Assembly (NCBI GenBank): GCA_030154105.1 | Contig: JASKKP010000014.1 | Span: 1-44,902 of the forward strand | Direction: 5' to 3' | DNA from: Bacillota bacterium | GTDB lineage: Bacteria; Bacillota; DTU030; DUMP01 | Length of the DNA stretch: 44,902 nucleotides | Shown here: piece after piece, positions 1-7,873 of the stretch | Layout of the letters: each line of letters opens with the position of its first letter | Position numbering within the stretch: position 1 is the first letter of the stretch | Position numbers and translations under genes: made by a program | Notes under the pieces: generated by a model | Told to the model about the DNA's origin: nothing | Database searches by the model: none | Seen by the model: the letters and a program-made list of their open reading frames with translations, nothing else

Positions 1-115
1 TACGCTACGTGCTTCGTCTGTTAGCAGAAGCCGGGTACGTTGCTTAACAAAAATCTCGGGATTTGGGTGGAACTTGCCTACTAAATGTTGACACTAACGA
101 GTGATTGGCGGGGGG

Positions 116-144
116 TTGCGGCCGGCCGGGAAGCGTGGTATAAT
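116..144 (+). promoter_or_regulatory. Sigma-A promoter of tRNA-Cys
   Basis: TTGCGG (116-121) and TATAAT (139-144) are 17 bases apart, and the -10 box ends 11 bases before the tRNA. The -10 box is perfect and the -35 box is weak. The first 115 bases of the window show no gene that I can support. Confidence 0.7.
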
Positions 145-155
145 GAGAACGACGA

Positions 156-231
156 GGTGCGGTGGCGAAGTGGCTAACGCCGTGGTCTGCAAAACCACTA
201 TGCGCCGGTTCGAATCCGGCCCGCACCTCCA
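156..231 (+). tRNA. tRNA-Cys (anticodon GCA)
   Basis: A full cloverleaf can be folded. The acceptor stem GGTGCGG (156-162) pairs with CCGCACC (221-227), followed by discriminator T and an encoded CCA. The anticodon stem GTGGT/ACCAC holds the loop CTGCAAA with anticodon GCA, which reads cysteine codons. The T loop GTTCGAATC is standard. The gene stands alone, with its own promoter and a terminator just behind it. Confidence 0.96.
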
Positions 232-249
232 ATTTTTTGTTAAAAAGAG

Positions 250-273
250 GCCCTGCGGGTGCAGGGCTTTTTT
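250..273 (+). terminator. Rho-independent terminator after tRNA-Cys
   Basis: The stem GCCCTGC/GCAGGGC is followed by six T on the plus strand. An A-rich run on the other side means it may also stop the thioredoxin-reductase-like gene that arrives from the right on the minus strand. Confidence 0.85.
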
Positions 274-274
274 G

Positions 275-1144
275 TTAGCGCAACTGGTCGAGATAACGGA
301 CGGCACTGAGCGCGGCCACCTGGCCTTCGCCGACGGCTTTGGCCAGCTGATAGGGACGGCCGGTACAGTCGCCGGCGGCAAACAGGCCGGGGATGTTGGT
401 GCGCTGCTCCCGGTCTACGGCAATGGCGGTGCCGCGCATGTCGAGACCGGGAACGAGGCGGTCGGGGTTGGTGGCCTCGCGGATGATGAAGACGCCCGTT
501 ACGTCAAGCTTAGTACCATCAGCCAGTACCAGCCCTTCGACGCCCGTCAGGCCGTGGATGGCGCGTGGACGGGCTTGGAGAACGGTTACTTTAGGGTTGA
601 GCTTGTAACTCGCGCTGTAGAGGGGAATGTAATAAACTTGGGAAGCGATGCCTGCCAGGTAATTGGCTTCCTCTTCCCCTTCGCCTAGGTCCGAGATAAC
701 CGCCACCGGCTGCCCGCTGAATAGCGGGCCGTCGCAGGTAGCACAGTAGCTTACGCCGCGTCCTAGGAATTCCTCCTCGCCGGGTAAGGTAGCTACTTCG
801 ACAACCCCCGTAGCGAGGATGACCGTCTTGGCTTCGTAAACCTCGGTGCGGGTAAGGAGCTGAAAGCGGTCGTCCAGGGGAATAATAGTCTCGACCCGGG
901 CCGGCCGGACCTCAAGGCCAAACTGGGCCACGTGTTTTAGGGCGGCTTGACGGAGCTCTTCCCCGCTTACACCTGGGAGGCCCAGGTAGTTGTCGATGCG
1001 CGGAGCACGGTGCAGCTTGGGGCTGCAAAACTCCGAGCCTAGTATCACGATGTCTTTTTTCCTGATGGCAGCGTTGATCGCTGCCGAGAGCCCGGCGGGA
1101 CCGCAGCCCACAACGGCTACATCATGAACCTTTTTTTCTTCCAT
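275..1144 (-). CDS. Thioredoxin-reductase-like flavoprotein lacking an NADPH motif
   Basis: This 289-residue protein belongs to the low-molecular-weight thioredoxin reductase family. The FAD motif GCGPAG lies at residues 13-18, the redox pair CATC at 134-137, and the second FAD motif GLFAAGDC near the C-terminus. The place where NADPH-using enzymes carry GGGDSA and a following HRR motif reads SDLGEGEEEA (151-160), with no HRR behind it. This suggests an electron donor other than NADPH, as in the ferredoxin-dependent clostridial enzymes (family knowledge). No thioredoxin gene is adjacent. The ATG at 1144 is preceded by GGAGGG; the frame stays open upstream to about 2011, but that part lies antisense to the amidohydrolase. 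Confidence 0.88.
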   Translation of the reverse strand: MEEKKVHDVAVVGCGPAGLSAAINAAIRKKDIVILGSEFCSPKLHRAPRIDNYLGLPGVSGEELRQAALKHVAQFGLEVRPARVETIIPLDDRFQLLTRTEVYEAKTVILATGVVEVATLPGEEEFLGRGVSYCATCDGPLFSGQPVAVISDLGEGEEEANYLAGIASQVYYIPLYSASYKLNPKVTVLQARPRAIHGLTGVEGLVLADGTKLDVTGVFIIREATNPDRLVPGLDMRGTAIAVDREQRTNIPGLFAAGDCTGRPYQLAKAVGEGQVAALSAVRYLDQLR

Positions 1145-1274
1145 TTTCCATCCCTCCGTGATGACTAGCATAGGACATTCCGCCGGCGCTTGCAAGCGGC
1201 AAAAGAGGATAAGCCCGGCGCCTGACGAATAAAGGCAAAAAGGCCCAACGGCTGTGGAACGGGAGGGTGAGAAC

Positions 1275-2456
1275 ATGCAGGACGGCATCAAGGCAAAAGT
1301 TAAAAAAAACACGGCCTTCGTCCAGAGACTGCGCTGGGATATCCACCAATACCCGGAGCTTAGCTTAAAAGAAGAGCGGACGGCAGGCCTGGTAGAAGCC
1401 CACCTTAAAGAATTAGGCTTAGAAGTCAGGCGCATTGGGGAGACGGGGGTAGTGGGGCTCCTGCGCGGCGGGCGGCCCGGGAAAACCCTGGCCCTCAGGG
1501 CGGACATGGATGCCCTACCGCTTCCGGAGAGAACCGGTTGTCCCTTTCCTTCCCGAGTCCCGGGTGTGATGCACGCCTGTGGCCACGATGCCCATACAGC
1601 CATACTCCTAGGTGTGGCCAGGGTGCTTGCGGCCTTAAGGGACGGCATTGCCGGCAATGTGAAATTTCTTTTCCAACCGGCGGAGGAAAATAACCCTACC
1701 GGTGGGGCACACATCCTGATAGATGGAGGAGCGCTGGATAACCCCCAGGTTGATCTTATTCTGGCCTTGCACGTTTGGCCTGACCTGCCCACAGGTACTA
1801 TCGGCGTGCGGACCGGACCCCTAATGGCGGCTTCTGACCGCGTCTTCCTCACCATACGGGGCAAAAGCAGCCACGGTTCGGCGCCCCACCAAGGCGTGGA
1901 TGCCATAGTCGCCGCCGCACATGTGGTCACCGCCCTGCAGACCATAGTCAGCCGCAACGTCGGACCGCTTGAGGCTGCGGTGCTTTCGTTTGGCACCATC
2001 CAGGGCGGCAACCGTTATAATATCATTGCCGAAGAGGTAAAGTTAGAAGGCACATGTCGGACGCTTAACCCCGAGGTGCGGGAGCTCGTACCCGAGCGCC
2101 TGACAGAACTGGCAACCAAAGTGGCGGAAGGCCTGGGCGCGACCTGCGAGATCGATTACGTGCGCGGATACCCGCCGGTGGTCAACGCCGAGGAGGGGGT
2201 AGAAATCATCCGGCGGGCAGGTACAGATGCCTTGGGCGCTTCCGGGGTGGTTCAGCCGGAGTACCCGGCCATGGGTGCCGAAGACTTCGCCTTTTACTTA
2301 GAAAAGGTTCCCGGTGCGCTCTTCTGGCTCGGATGCACCGCTTTAGGCGCTAAGAAGGTACCCCTTCACAATCCAGAGTTCCTTGTGGACGAGGGGGCCC
2401 TGCCGATCGGCGTCGAGGTCTTTGTCCGGGCGGCGCTAAATTACCTTAAAGAGTAG
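1275..2456 (+). CDS. M20D-family metallo-amidohydrolase
   Basis: The 393-residue enzyme belongs to the hippurate hydrolase/N-acyl-amino-acid amidohydrolase group, which cleaves amide bonds of acylated amino acids with two metal ions. Metal ligands are visible in ALRADMDALP, in MHACGHDAH and in the catalytic QPAEE; a further histidine lies in HVWPD. The C-terminal GAEDFAFY is also typical, and length is normal. The ATG at 1275 follows GGGAGGGTGA; an in-frame ATG at 1254 lacks a ribosome site. The next gene codes for an AbgT transporter, so the pair may import and cleave p-aminobenzoyl-glutamate or another acylated amino acid. The exact substrate cannot be read from sequence. Confidence 0.9.
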   Translation: MQDGIKAKVKKNTAFVQRLRWDIHQYPELSLKEERTAGLVEAHLKELGLEVRRIGETGVVGLLRGGRPGKTLALRADMDALPLPERTGCPFPSRVPGVMHACGHDAHTAILLGVARVLAALRDGIAGNVKFLFQPAEENNPTGGAHILIDGGALDNPQVDLILALHVWPDLPTGTIGVRTGPLMAASDRVFLTIRGKSSHGSAPHQGVDAIVAAAHVVTALQTIVSRNVGPLEAAVLSFGTIQGGNRYNIIAEEVKLEGTCRTLNPEVRELVPERLTELATKVAEGLGATCEIDYVRGYPPVVNAEEGVEIIRRAGTDALGASGVVQPEYPAMGAEDFAFYLEKVPGALFWLGCTALGAKKVPLHNPEFLVDEGALPIGVEVFVRAALNYLKE

Positions 2457-2644
2457 ACCGGCCTCCCAGCTCCTTTGGGGGCGGCTGCCCGGGATTCAAG
2501 GATTTTTTCTTCCCGTAAGGTTTCCTACGCCAGGGGGAAGGAGTTTTTGCCCACCACGGAGAAATTTAGCCGTCAACAAGGCAAGGAGGGGCCGTGAGGC
2601 TAGACTTGTTTTCCACTGACCTGTCTCTTAAAGGAGGAAAAAAA

Positions 2645-4219
2645 GTGCCGGAGAAAAAGGATGAACTCGGCGGTTGGTTCGGTAAATTTATCAACTGGGT
2701 AGAAGTTGTAGGGAATAAGCTGCCGCATCCTTTCACGCTTTTTGTCATTCTTGCCGTCATCACCTTGCTTCTTTCGTGGGTGCTGGCTTCGGCCGGCGTT
2801 CAGGTGACCTACCTTAAGCCGCCCACAAAAGCGGGGGAAGCGCCGCAACAGGTAACTGTTGCCGTGAAAAACTTGCTCGCCTTTGAGCCCATGCGTCGAT
2901 TCATGGCCGATTTCGTTAAGAACTTCGTTTCTTTCCCGCCGCTTGGTCTAATTCTAACCATGATGCTCGGTATTGCCCTTCTCGACCAGACGGGCTTCAT
3001 GTCGGCGGTTATGCGCAAGACGATCCTGGGTGCCCCACCTGCGCTAGTGACCATGGCTTTGGCTTTTGTGGGCGTTAACTCCAACTTGGCCTCGGACGCT
3101 GGCTCTATCTTTACTGCCGCCATCGGCGGATCGCTCTTTGCTGCGCTGGGCCGTAATCCCTTGGTAGGTGTGGTGACGGGGTATGCAGCCGGGTGGAGCG
3201 GGTTCACCGCCAACCTTATGATCGCGGGCACCGATGCCCTCCTCTCCGGCATCTCCACCCCTGTTGCTAAGGCCATGGGCATCACCGCACCGACCCACCC
3301 CATGATTAACTGGTTCTTCATGATCGTGGCGGCGTTTACGCTGACGTTTACTACCACCTACGTTACGGAGCGCTTTACGGCCAAGCGGCTGGGTGATACC
3401 AGGGCTCAGGCTAGGCTAGATGAGAATCTGCTCAAAGAGCATGCCCTGAAACCAGAGGAAGAAAGAGGGCTTAGGTGGGCCCTGGGTGGGTTCCTCCTCT
3501 TCGTCGCTATCATGCTCGTCCTCAGCCTGCCGCCGGGAGCGTTCTTCCGCAACCCCGAGGGCGGCTTCCTGCCTAAGTCACCTTTTACGGACAGCATTAT
3601 GGCCATTCTGTTCTTCTTCTTTCTGTTCGTCGGCGTTGCCTACGGCATCGGGGCCGGGACGATCCGCTCCGAAAAAGACGTTCCGCGCTACATGGCCAAA
3701 GGTATCGAAGGTATTGTCGGGTTTATTGTAGTAGCTTTACCGGCTGCCCTTTTCATCTACTTGTTTAACAGTAGCAATATCACTACAGTTCTGGCCGTAA
3801 AGGGTGCCGAGCTCCTCAAAGCCATGAACTTGGGCGGAATCCCCCTAGCCCTCATGTTTGTGTTACTCGTGGCTTTTATCAACCTCTTCATCGTAAGCGG
3901 CTCTTCCAAGTGGATCATTCTGGCGCCGATTTTTCTACCCATGTTCTCCGTGGTGAACTTCTCCCCTGCGCTGACGCAGGTGGCCTACCGCATTGGCGAT
4001 ACCTCTACCAATATCATTTCGCCCCTTTCGCCCTATATCCCGGTGATACTCGGGCTCCTCACACAATTTAATCCGGAGAAAAAGGAAGTGGGGATTGGGA
4101 CCTATATCTCCCTCATGCTGCCGTACTCCATTGCCTACCTCATCGTTCTCTCCGTTCAGCTTGTCATCTGGATGCTTCTAAAGCTCCCGCTTGGCCCAGG
4201 CGCCGGTATCTATCTCTAA
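2645..4219 (+). CDS. abgT: AbgT-family transporter (p-aminobenzoyl-glutamate type)
   Basis: The 524-residue membrane protein has about a dozen hydrophobic segments. Family marks include NKLPHPFTLF near the N-terminus, VGVNSNLASDAGS in the middle and GDTSTNIISPLSPY towards the end. AbgT proteins import p-aminobenzoyl-glutamate, and some relatives export sulfonamides (family knowledge). The GTG at 2645 has AAGGAGG 7 bases upstream. A second in-frame GTG at 2594 also has AAGGAGG, but only 4 bases away, and would add 17 residues. I prefer 2645 because the family's N-terminal motif then follows within about 25 residues. Pairing with the amidohydrolase upstream resembles abg operons. Confidence 0.88.
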   Translation: MPEKKDELGGWFGKFINWVEVVGNKLPHPFTLFVILAVITLLLSWVLASAGVQVTYLKPPTKAGEAPQQVTVAVKNLLAFEPMRRFMADFVKNFVSFPPLGLILTMMLGIALLDQTGFMSAVMRKTILGAPPALVTMALAFVGVNSNLASDAGSIFTAAIGGSLFAALGRNPLVGVVTGYAAGWSGFTANLMIAGTDALLSGISTPVAKAMGITAPTHPMINWFFMIVAAFTLTFTTTYVTERFTAKRLGDTRAQARLDENLLKEHALKPEEERGLRWALGGFLLFVAIMLVLSLPPGAFFRNPEGGFLPKSPFTDSIMAILFFFFLFVGVAYGIGAGTIRSEKDVPRYMAKGIEGIVGFIVVALPAALFIYLFNSSNITTVLAVKGAELLKAMNLGGIPLALMFVLLVAFINLFIVSGSSKWIILAPIFLPMFSVVNFSPALTQVAYRIGDTSTNIISPLSPYIPVILGLLTQFNPEKKEVGIGTYISLMLPYSIAYLIVLSVQLVIWMLLKLPLGPGAGIYL

Positions 4220-4259
4220 AAAAAGAAGGGCTACCTCCTTGCCCAGAGACCAAATACCC

Positions 4260-4288
4260 TTGAAACTCGGCAATGATGGTGTTAAAAT
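4260..4288 (+). promoter_or_regulatory. Sigma-A promoter of tRNA-Leu
   Basis: TTGAAA (4260-4265) and TAAAAT (4283-4288) have 17-base spacing. The -10 box ends 13 bases before the tRNA. Confidence 0.8.
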
Positions 4289-4301
4289 AACACTGGAGAG
4301 T

Positions 4302-4390
4302 GCCGGAGTGGCGGAACCGGCAGACGCAAGGGACTTAAAATCCCTCGCACGGCAACGTGCGTGCGGGTTCGATCCCCGCCTCCGGCACCA
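4302..4390 (+). tRNA. tRNA-Leu (anticodon TAA)
   Basis: This class II tRNA has the long variable arm typical of leucine. The acceptor stem GCCGGAG (4302-4308) pairs with CTCCGGC (4380-4386), then discriminator A and an encoded CCA. The anticodon loop CTTAAAA gives TAA, reading UUA and UUG codons. The variable arm is the hairpin CGCAC/GTGCG. It is a single gene with its own promoter. Confidence 0.96.
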
Positions 4391-4730
4391 GGCTGTGGTC
4401 CAAAAGTGGCTTTTCAAGGCATCGCAGGAACACTCCTGCCGGTAGAGAAAGGCCAAATCCAGTTAACCTGAAAAAGCCTGGAAACTTAACTGGGTTCACT
4501 CCTTCGCCGGAAGAACGGGAAGGAGTGTTTTTATTATGCCGAACCTGGTTCGCCGCGGCCAAGCAGCGCCAAGAGCTTGGAAGGATTGATAGAATGTTCG
4601 GGCACCACTTGGAACTAGTCAGCGTTTTTCTGGTTCCGAGAAGACGGCTTACTACGGCCAGGTAAAAGGTTGCCGGCCATGACAGACTTTGGTACTATGG
4701 TCTTGAAGAATAAAGAAAGAAGGTGTCGCC
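4391..4730. other. Non-coding stretch behind tRNA-Leu
   Basis: No gene is supported in these 340 bases. Two structures follow the tRNA: the inverted repeat CCAGTTAA (4459-4466) with TTAACTGG (4486-4493), and directly behind it a terminator hairpin (4497-4532). The rest, up to the metallohydrolase start, shows nothing I can name. Confidence 0.6.
4497..4532 (+). terminator. Rho-independent terminator behind tRNA-Leu
   Basis: The 9-bp stem CACTCCTTC/GAAGGAGTG has a 13-base loop and is followed by TTTTT. It probably ends the tRNA-Leu transcript about 140 bases past the tRNA. Confidence 0.75.
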
Positions 4731-5669
4731 GTGCTGACTCTGATTCAAGGGCGTACGTATTACCTTCCGGGACCGGTGAACATCGGCGTCTACCTTTACC
4801 CAGACGGGGGTGCCGCCATCATCGACACCGGACTGGACGACGAAAGCGGGCGCCGGGTGCTGAAGGCTTTGCGCGAAGCCGACGCGCTGCCGCTTCGGAC
4901 CATCATCAATACCCACAGCCACGCGGACCACTGTGGGGGAAATGCCTTTCTTCAAAAACGTACCGAGGCCGTTACTTGGGCTACACCCTTTGAGGCGGCG
5001 GTGATTGAGAATCCCTACCTGGAACCTTTTTACCTCTCAGGCGGAGACCCCTTCCCTGCCCTAAGGAATAAGTTCCTCATGGCCAAGCCGTCCAGGGTGG
5101 ACCGGCGAGCGCAGAGTGAAAACCCGGAACTTGCGCCGCTTCAAGTGGTACCCCTGCCCGGGCACACGCCTGAACAGATAGGGATATTGACGCCGGATGG
5201 TGTATTATTTTGCGCGGATGCCTTTTTTTCCTGCGCCATCCTCGACAAGTACTACCTTCCTTATTTCGCCCAGGTACGGGCGGCGCTCACCACCTTGGAG
5301 AAACTGGCCGGTTTCCAGGCCGCTTATTATCTCCCCTCCCACGGCGAGCTTACCGCAGATCTTCCGGCAGTTTTGGCCGCCAACAGGGCGCGCCTTCTTG
5401 CCGTGAGCGAATACATCCTGACCATTCTAGAGGAGCCGCGCAGCCGCGAGGACCTGGTGGCTATTATCGCTACCGAAAAGGGTATGGCTTTTAGTCCCGA
5501 CCAGTACTTCCTTTCCAGTGCGGCCGTGGCCGGTCACCTGGCTTACCTGGCCGAAGAGGGCCTGGTCCGGCACTACTTTTCCGCAGGGCGCATGCTGTGG
5601 GTGCGCGCCGAAAGTGCCACTACCTTCGCTGCAGGGAAAAGGGCAGTGCTGCCGCAAGGAGGCGCGTAA
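4731..5669 (+). CDS. Metallo-beta-lactamase-fold hydrolase with a winged-helix-like tail
   Basis: The 312-residue protein has the zinc-binding signature THSHADHCGG around residues 62-71. Later metal ligands are seen in PGHTPEQ, in FCADAFF and in LPSHGE. The last 90 or so residues look like a small winged helix (EEPRSREDL to the basic C-terminus), a layout seen in many MBL hydrolases. The substrate is unknown; relatives include glyoxalase II and other thioester or phosphoester hydrolases. It starts with GTG behind a modest AAGAAGG site. The ogt gene follows 83 bases later, so joint transcription is possible. Confidence 0.85.
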   Translation: MLTLIQGRTYYLPGPVNIGVYLYPDGGAAIIDTGLDDESGRRVLKALREADALPLRTIINTHSHADHCGGNAFLQKRTEAVTWATPFEAAVIENPYLEPFYLSGGDPFPALRNKFLMAKPSRVDRRAQSENPELAPLQVVPLPGHTPEQIGILTPDGVLFCADAFFSCAILDKYYLPYFAQVRAALTTLEKLAGFQAAYYLPSHGELTADLPAVLAANRARLLAVSEYILTILEEPRSREDLVAIIATEKGMAFSPDQYFLSSAAVAGHLAYLAEEGLVRHYFSAGRMLWVRAESATTFAAGKRAVLPQGGA

Positions 5670-5752
5670 GGGGTTACTCAGGCAAAGAAGGGCGCGGGCG
5701 AGAAAGCAAAGTGCGGGCACAGGGAACAGGGAAGAAGGTAGGAGGGACTTAC

Positions 5753-6253
5753 ATGATCCGGTGGTCCGTGTGTGATACAATCTTAGGAAAGCTGTTTCTG
5801 GCTTCATCTACGCGCGGCGTCTGCCGGCTCTCTTTTCTCGAAGAACTGGAGCCTGAGCTGGATTGGCTCAAAACGCGTTTTCCAGGAGAGGAAATCGTGA
5901 GAGAACCTGCTGGTTGCGGCAGGCTGCACAGGGTGGAGGCCGAGGTGCACGAGTACTTAAGCGGCCGGCGGCGCACCTTCAACGTAGCATTAGACCTCAA
6001 AGGCACGCCCTTTCAGTTGGCAGTATGGCAGGAGCTGCTTAAAGTGCAGTACGGCGAGACGGTGACCTACGGCGAACTGGCCGCCCGCCTCGGGCGCCCA
6101 CGCGCGGCGCGGGCCGTAGGACGTGCGCTGCACTTAAATCCGGTAGCCCTGATCGTTCCCTGTCACCGGGTCTTGGGCGCTCACGGTGCCCTCGTCGGTT
6201 ATGCGGGCGGCCAGGAGCGGAAACGTTTCCTCCTGGAACTGGAACGGGCCTAG
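5753..6253 (+). CDS. ogt: Methylated-DNA-protein-cysteine S-methyltransferase
   Basis: The 166-residue suicide repair protein moves the alkyl group from O6-alkylguanine (or O4-alkylthymine) onto its own cysteine. The active-site motif IVPCHRV puts that cysteine at residue 137. The helix-turn-helix region TPFQLAVWQELLKV and the YGELA stretch are typical. Length matches the single-domain Ogt/MGMT family. The ATG at 5753 follows GGAGGG; the frame is open upstream to 5597, but no start there has a ribosome site. A 9-bp inverted repeat lies between its end and the convergent C69 peptidase gene. Confidence 0.93.
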   Translation: MIRWSVCDTILGKLFLASSTRGVCRLSFLEELEPELDWLKTRFPGEEIVREPAGCGRLHRVEAEVHEYLSGRRRTFNVALDLKGTPFQLAVWQELLKVQYGETVTYGELAARLGRPRAARAVGRALHLNPVALIVPCHRVLGAHGALVGYAGGQERKRFLLELERA

Positions 6254-6272
6254 CCCCGCTTTTGGACGGAAA

Positions 6273-6302
6273 GGCCGGGACGGATTTCGGCGTGTCCCGG
6301 CC
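6273..6302. terminator. Hairpin between convergent genes
   Basis: GGCCGGGAC (6273-6281) pairs with GTCCCGGCC (6294-6302). It sits between the convergent ogt and C69 peptidase genes and probably ends transcription, although neither side has a good T run. Confidence 0.5.
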
Positions 6303-6312
6303 CATTATGCGC

Positions 6313-7725
6313 CTAACCCAAAGCCAAGACGGCTTCTTTTACCTTACGCGCGGTGGCCAGCGCCTGATCCACGCAGGTAGCGGTAAAGTTGGAGAGGAGC
6401 GTTGCGGCTTCTTGGGTTCTGCCTTCGTTTACCGCGGCCAAGGCTTCTTTTTCCACCTGCTTGGCCAAGATGGTCCATTCCGCTTCCAGCCGGTCGAAGG
6501 CCAGGCGGGCCACCTGTTGCCTGAGGGTAAAAAGGCTTCCTTCCTCGTCGCCTTTGAGCACGTCCAGAAGGTGACGGAATTTCCACCAGTAAGAGGAAGC
6601 ACTATAGGTATCGCGCGGCGCCTCGGGCGGCGGGCTAAGGGTGAGACACGTGCCCGGCCGCGTAAGGGGCTCCGGCAGGGACGCCAAGGGAAGGAAAACG
6701 GGGAGGTAGACGCCGGTGCAGGGGGTTCCGGCGCACCACCACATGTGGGGCAGACCCTTTCCGGGCTCCGGCAGGACGAAGATCGCCGAACTTGCCGTAT
6801 TGCCCCAGGTAAAGCCGGCAGGCGAGGAGTGCATGCAGATGGTGAGGAAGTCGGGTAGGGCGGCATTAAAGTACGGCCCGGCCAGGAAGGTATCTTCATA
6901 ATGATCGCGCAGGATGCGTTTGATCCAGGAGGGCGAAATGCCCTGATCCTTGCCCTGCGTCAGGAGCTGGCGCAGGCGCTGGGCACGAATATGCGAGACT
7001 TGAAGCGGTTTTTGCCGGTCCGTGTACGCCAGGGCAAAGTCGAAGAGGGCTTCTCTGCCGGCTGGCCACCACCCCTTTTCCACCGCCCGACCGATTAAAT
7101 CCGGGCTGGCTAAGTCCCAGGAGGTGCGGATACTGGGCTCGTTGGATATGGCGGCGAAACCGCGTGTGACTCGTTGGGCTATCCAGCGTTTTCCGGCCGT
7201 CTCCAAAACCCAAGCTTCTTTAGAATCGGCAATGATGAACGAGTTGTTATACGAGCCCTGGGGGTGATCGGCGCCGGGTACCCCAGAGCCCCACTGCCCG
7301 TATTTTTCCACCAACTGGGTAATTACGCGCAGGGCCTCTTCGGCCGTTTTCCCTCGTTCCAAACCAAGGCGCAGAAGCTCCATCCCTAAAAGCCCCAGTT
7401 CCGGCGGCCGACCTTCCAGGTGGCGCGCCGCAGCGAGGGCGCTCTCCCGGGTGAAGATGGCCTCGTTTCCGATGGCCACACCGTATTCGTTGAAACCCTC
7501 TTCGTAGCCCCAGCACCAGTACGGACGGGACCCAACGGTGGCGTAAGTAACTTCGGCCTGTGGGATTTCTACATAGGCTAACGATAGTTTTTCCCCCGGT
7601 TCGTGCACGGTGCGCGGCGAGTAGTTGAGTACCTGGCAGTCAAAAGGCGGGCGGTCGCTGTTTTTCCCGAGAAGAACGGTCCCAGTGGAGGTAACGTCCG
7701 GCAGGACCACAAGGGTGTCGCACAT
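6313..7725 (-). CDS. C69-family peptidase (secernin-like)
   Basis: The 470-residue protein belongs to the Ntn-hydrolase superfamily, family C69 (U34 dipeptidases and secernins). Cys-2 directly after the start Met (MCDTLVV) is the expected nucleophile once Met is removed. Other family marks are LLGKNSDRP near residue 19-27, the tryptophan/tyrosine-rich SRPYWCWGYEEG and GSYNNSFIIAD. No signal peptide is visible, so it is probably cytosolic. It likely cleaves dipeptides and fits the peptide-use theme of the region, though secernins without proven activity exist. The ATG at 7725 follows GAAGGGGG; it is divergent from the PP-loop gene. Confidence 0.87.
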   Translation of the reverse strand: MCDTLVVLPDVTSTGTVLLGKNSDRPPFDCQVLNYSPRTVHEPGEKLSLAYVEIPQAEVTYATVGSRPYWCWGYEEGFNEYGVAIGNEAIFTRESALAAARHLEGRPPELGLLGMELLRLGLERGKTAEEALRVITQLVEKYGQWGSGVPGADHPQGSYNNSFIIADSKEAWVLETAGKRWIAQRVTRGFAAISNEPSIRTSWDLASPDLIGRAVEKGWWPAGREALFDFALAYTDRQKPLQVSHIRAQRLRQLLTQGKDQGISPSWIKRILRDHYEDTFLAGPYFNAALPDFLTICMHSSPAGFTWGNTASSAIFVLPEPGKGLPHMWWCAGTPCTGVYLPVFLPLASLPEPLTRPGTCLTLSPPPEAPRDTYSASSYWWKFRHLLDVLKGDEEGSLFTLRQQVARLAFDRLEAEWTILAKQVEKEALAAVNEGRTQEAATLLSNFTATCVDQALATARKVKEAVLALG

Positions 7726-7814
7726 GGCCTACCCAACCCCCTTCTAAAAATCATTTATCTGTCTTCTTCGTTTTACTCCTATTCGTTATGTCGGCATTTC
7801 TCTCCTTCTAGCCC

Positions 7815-7843
7815 TTGCCTACGAGCTGAGGGTAATTTATGAT
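7815..7843 (+). promoter_or_regulatory. Sigma-A promoter of the PP-loop/methyltransferase operon
   Basis: TTGCCT (7815-7820) and TATGAT (7838-7843) have 17-base spacing, 31 bases before the GTG start of the next gene. Confidence 0.7.
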
Positions 7844-7873
7844 AGTGGAGATCGAACGGGGAAGGAGATTGGA

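Noticed and set aside
88-93. Perfect TTGACA as -35 box for tRNA-Cys
   Set aside because: It is 45 bases from the TATAAT; TTGCGG at 116-121 has the right 17-base spacing.
101-688. 195-codon frame on the plus strand over tRNA-Cys
   Set aside because: It runs through a tRNA, a terminator and the antisense strand of a clear flavoprotein gene.
1145-2011. Long upstream extension of the thioredoxin-reductase-like frame on the minus strand
   Set aside because: It lies antisense to the well-supported amidohydrolase gene, is rich in Ser/Arg/Pro as shadow frames are, and the ATG at 1144 has a proper ribosome site.
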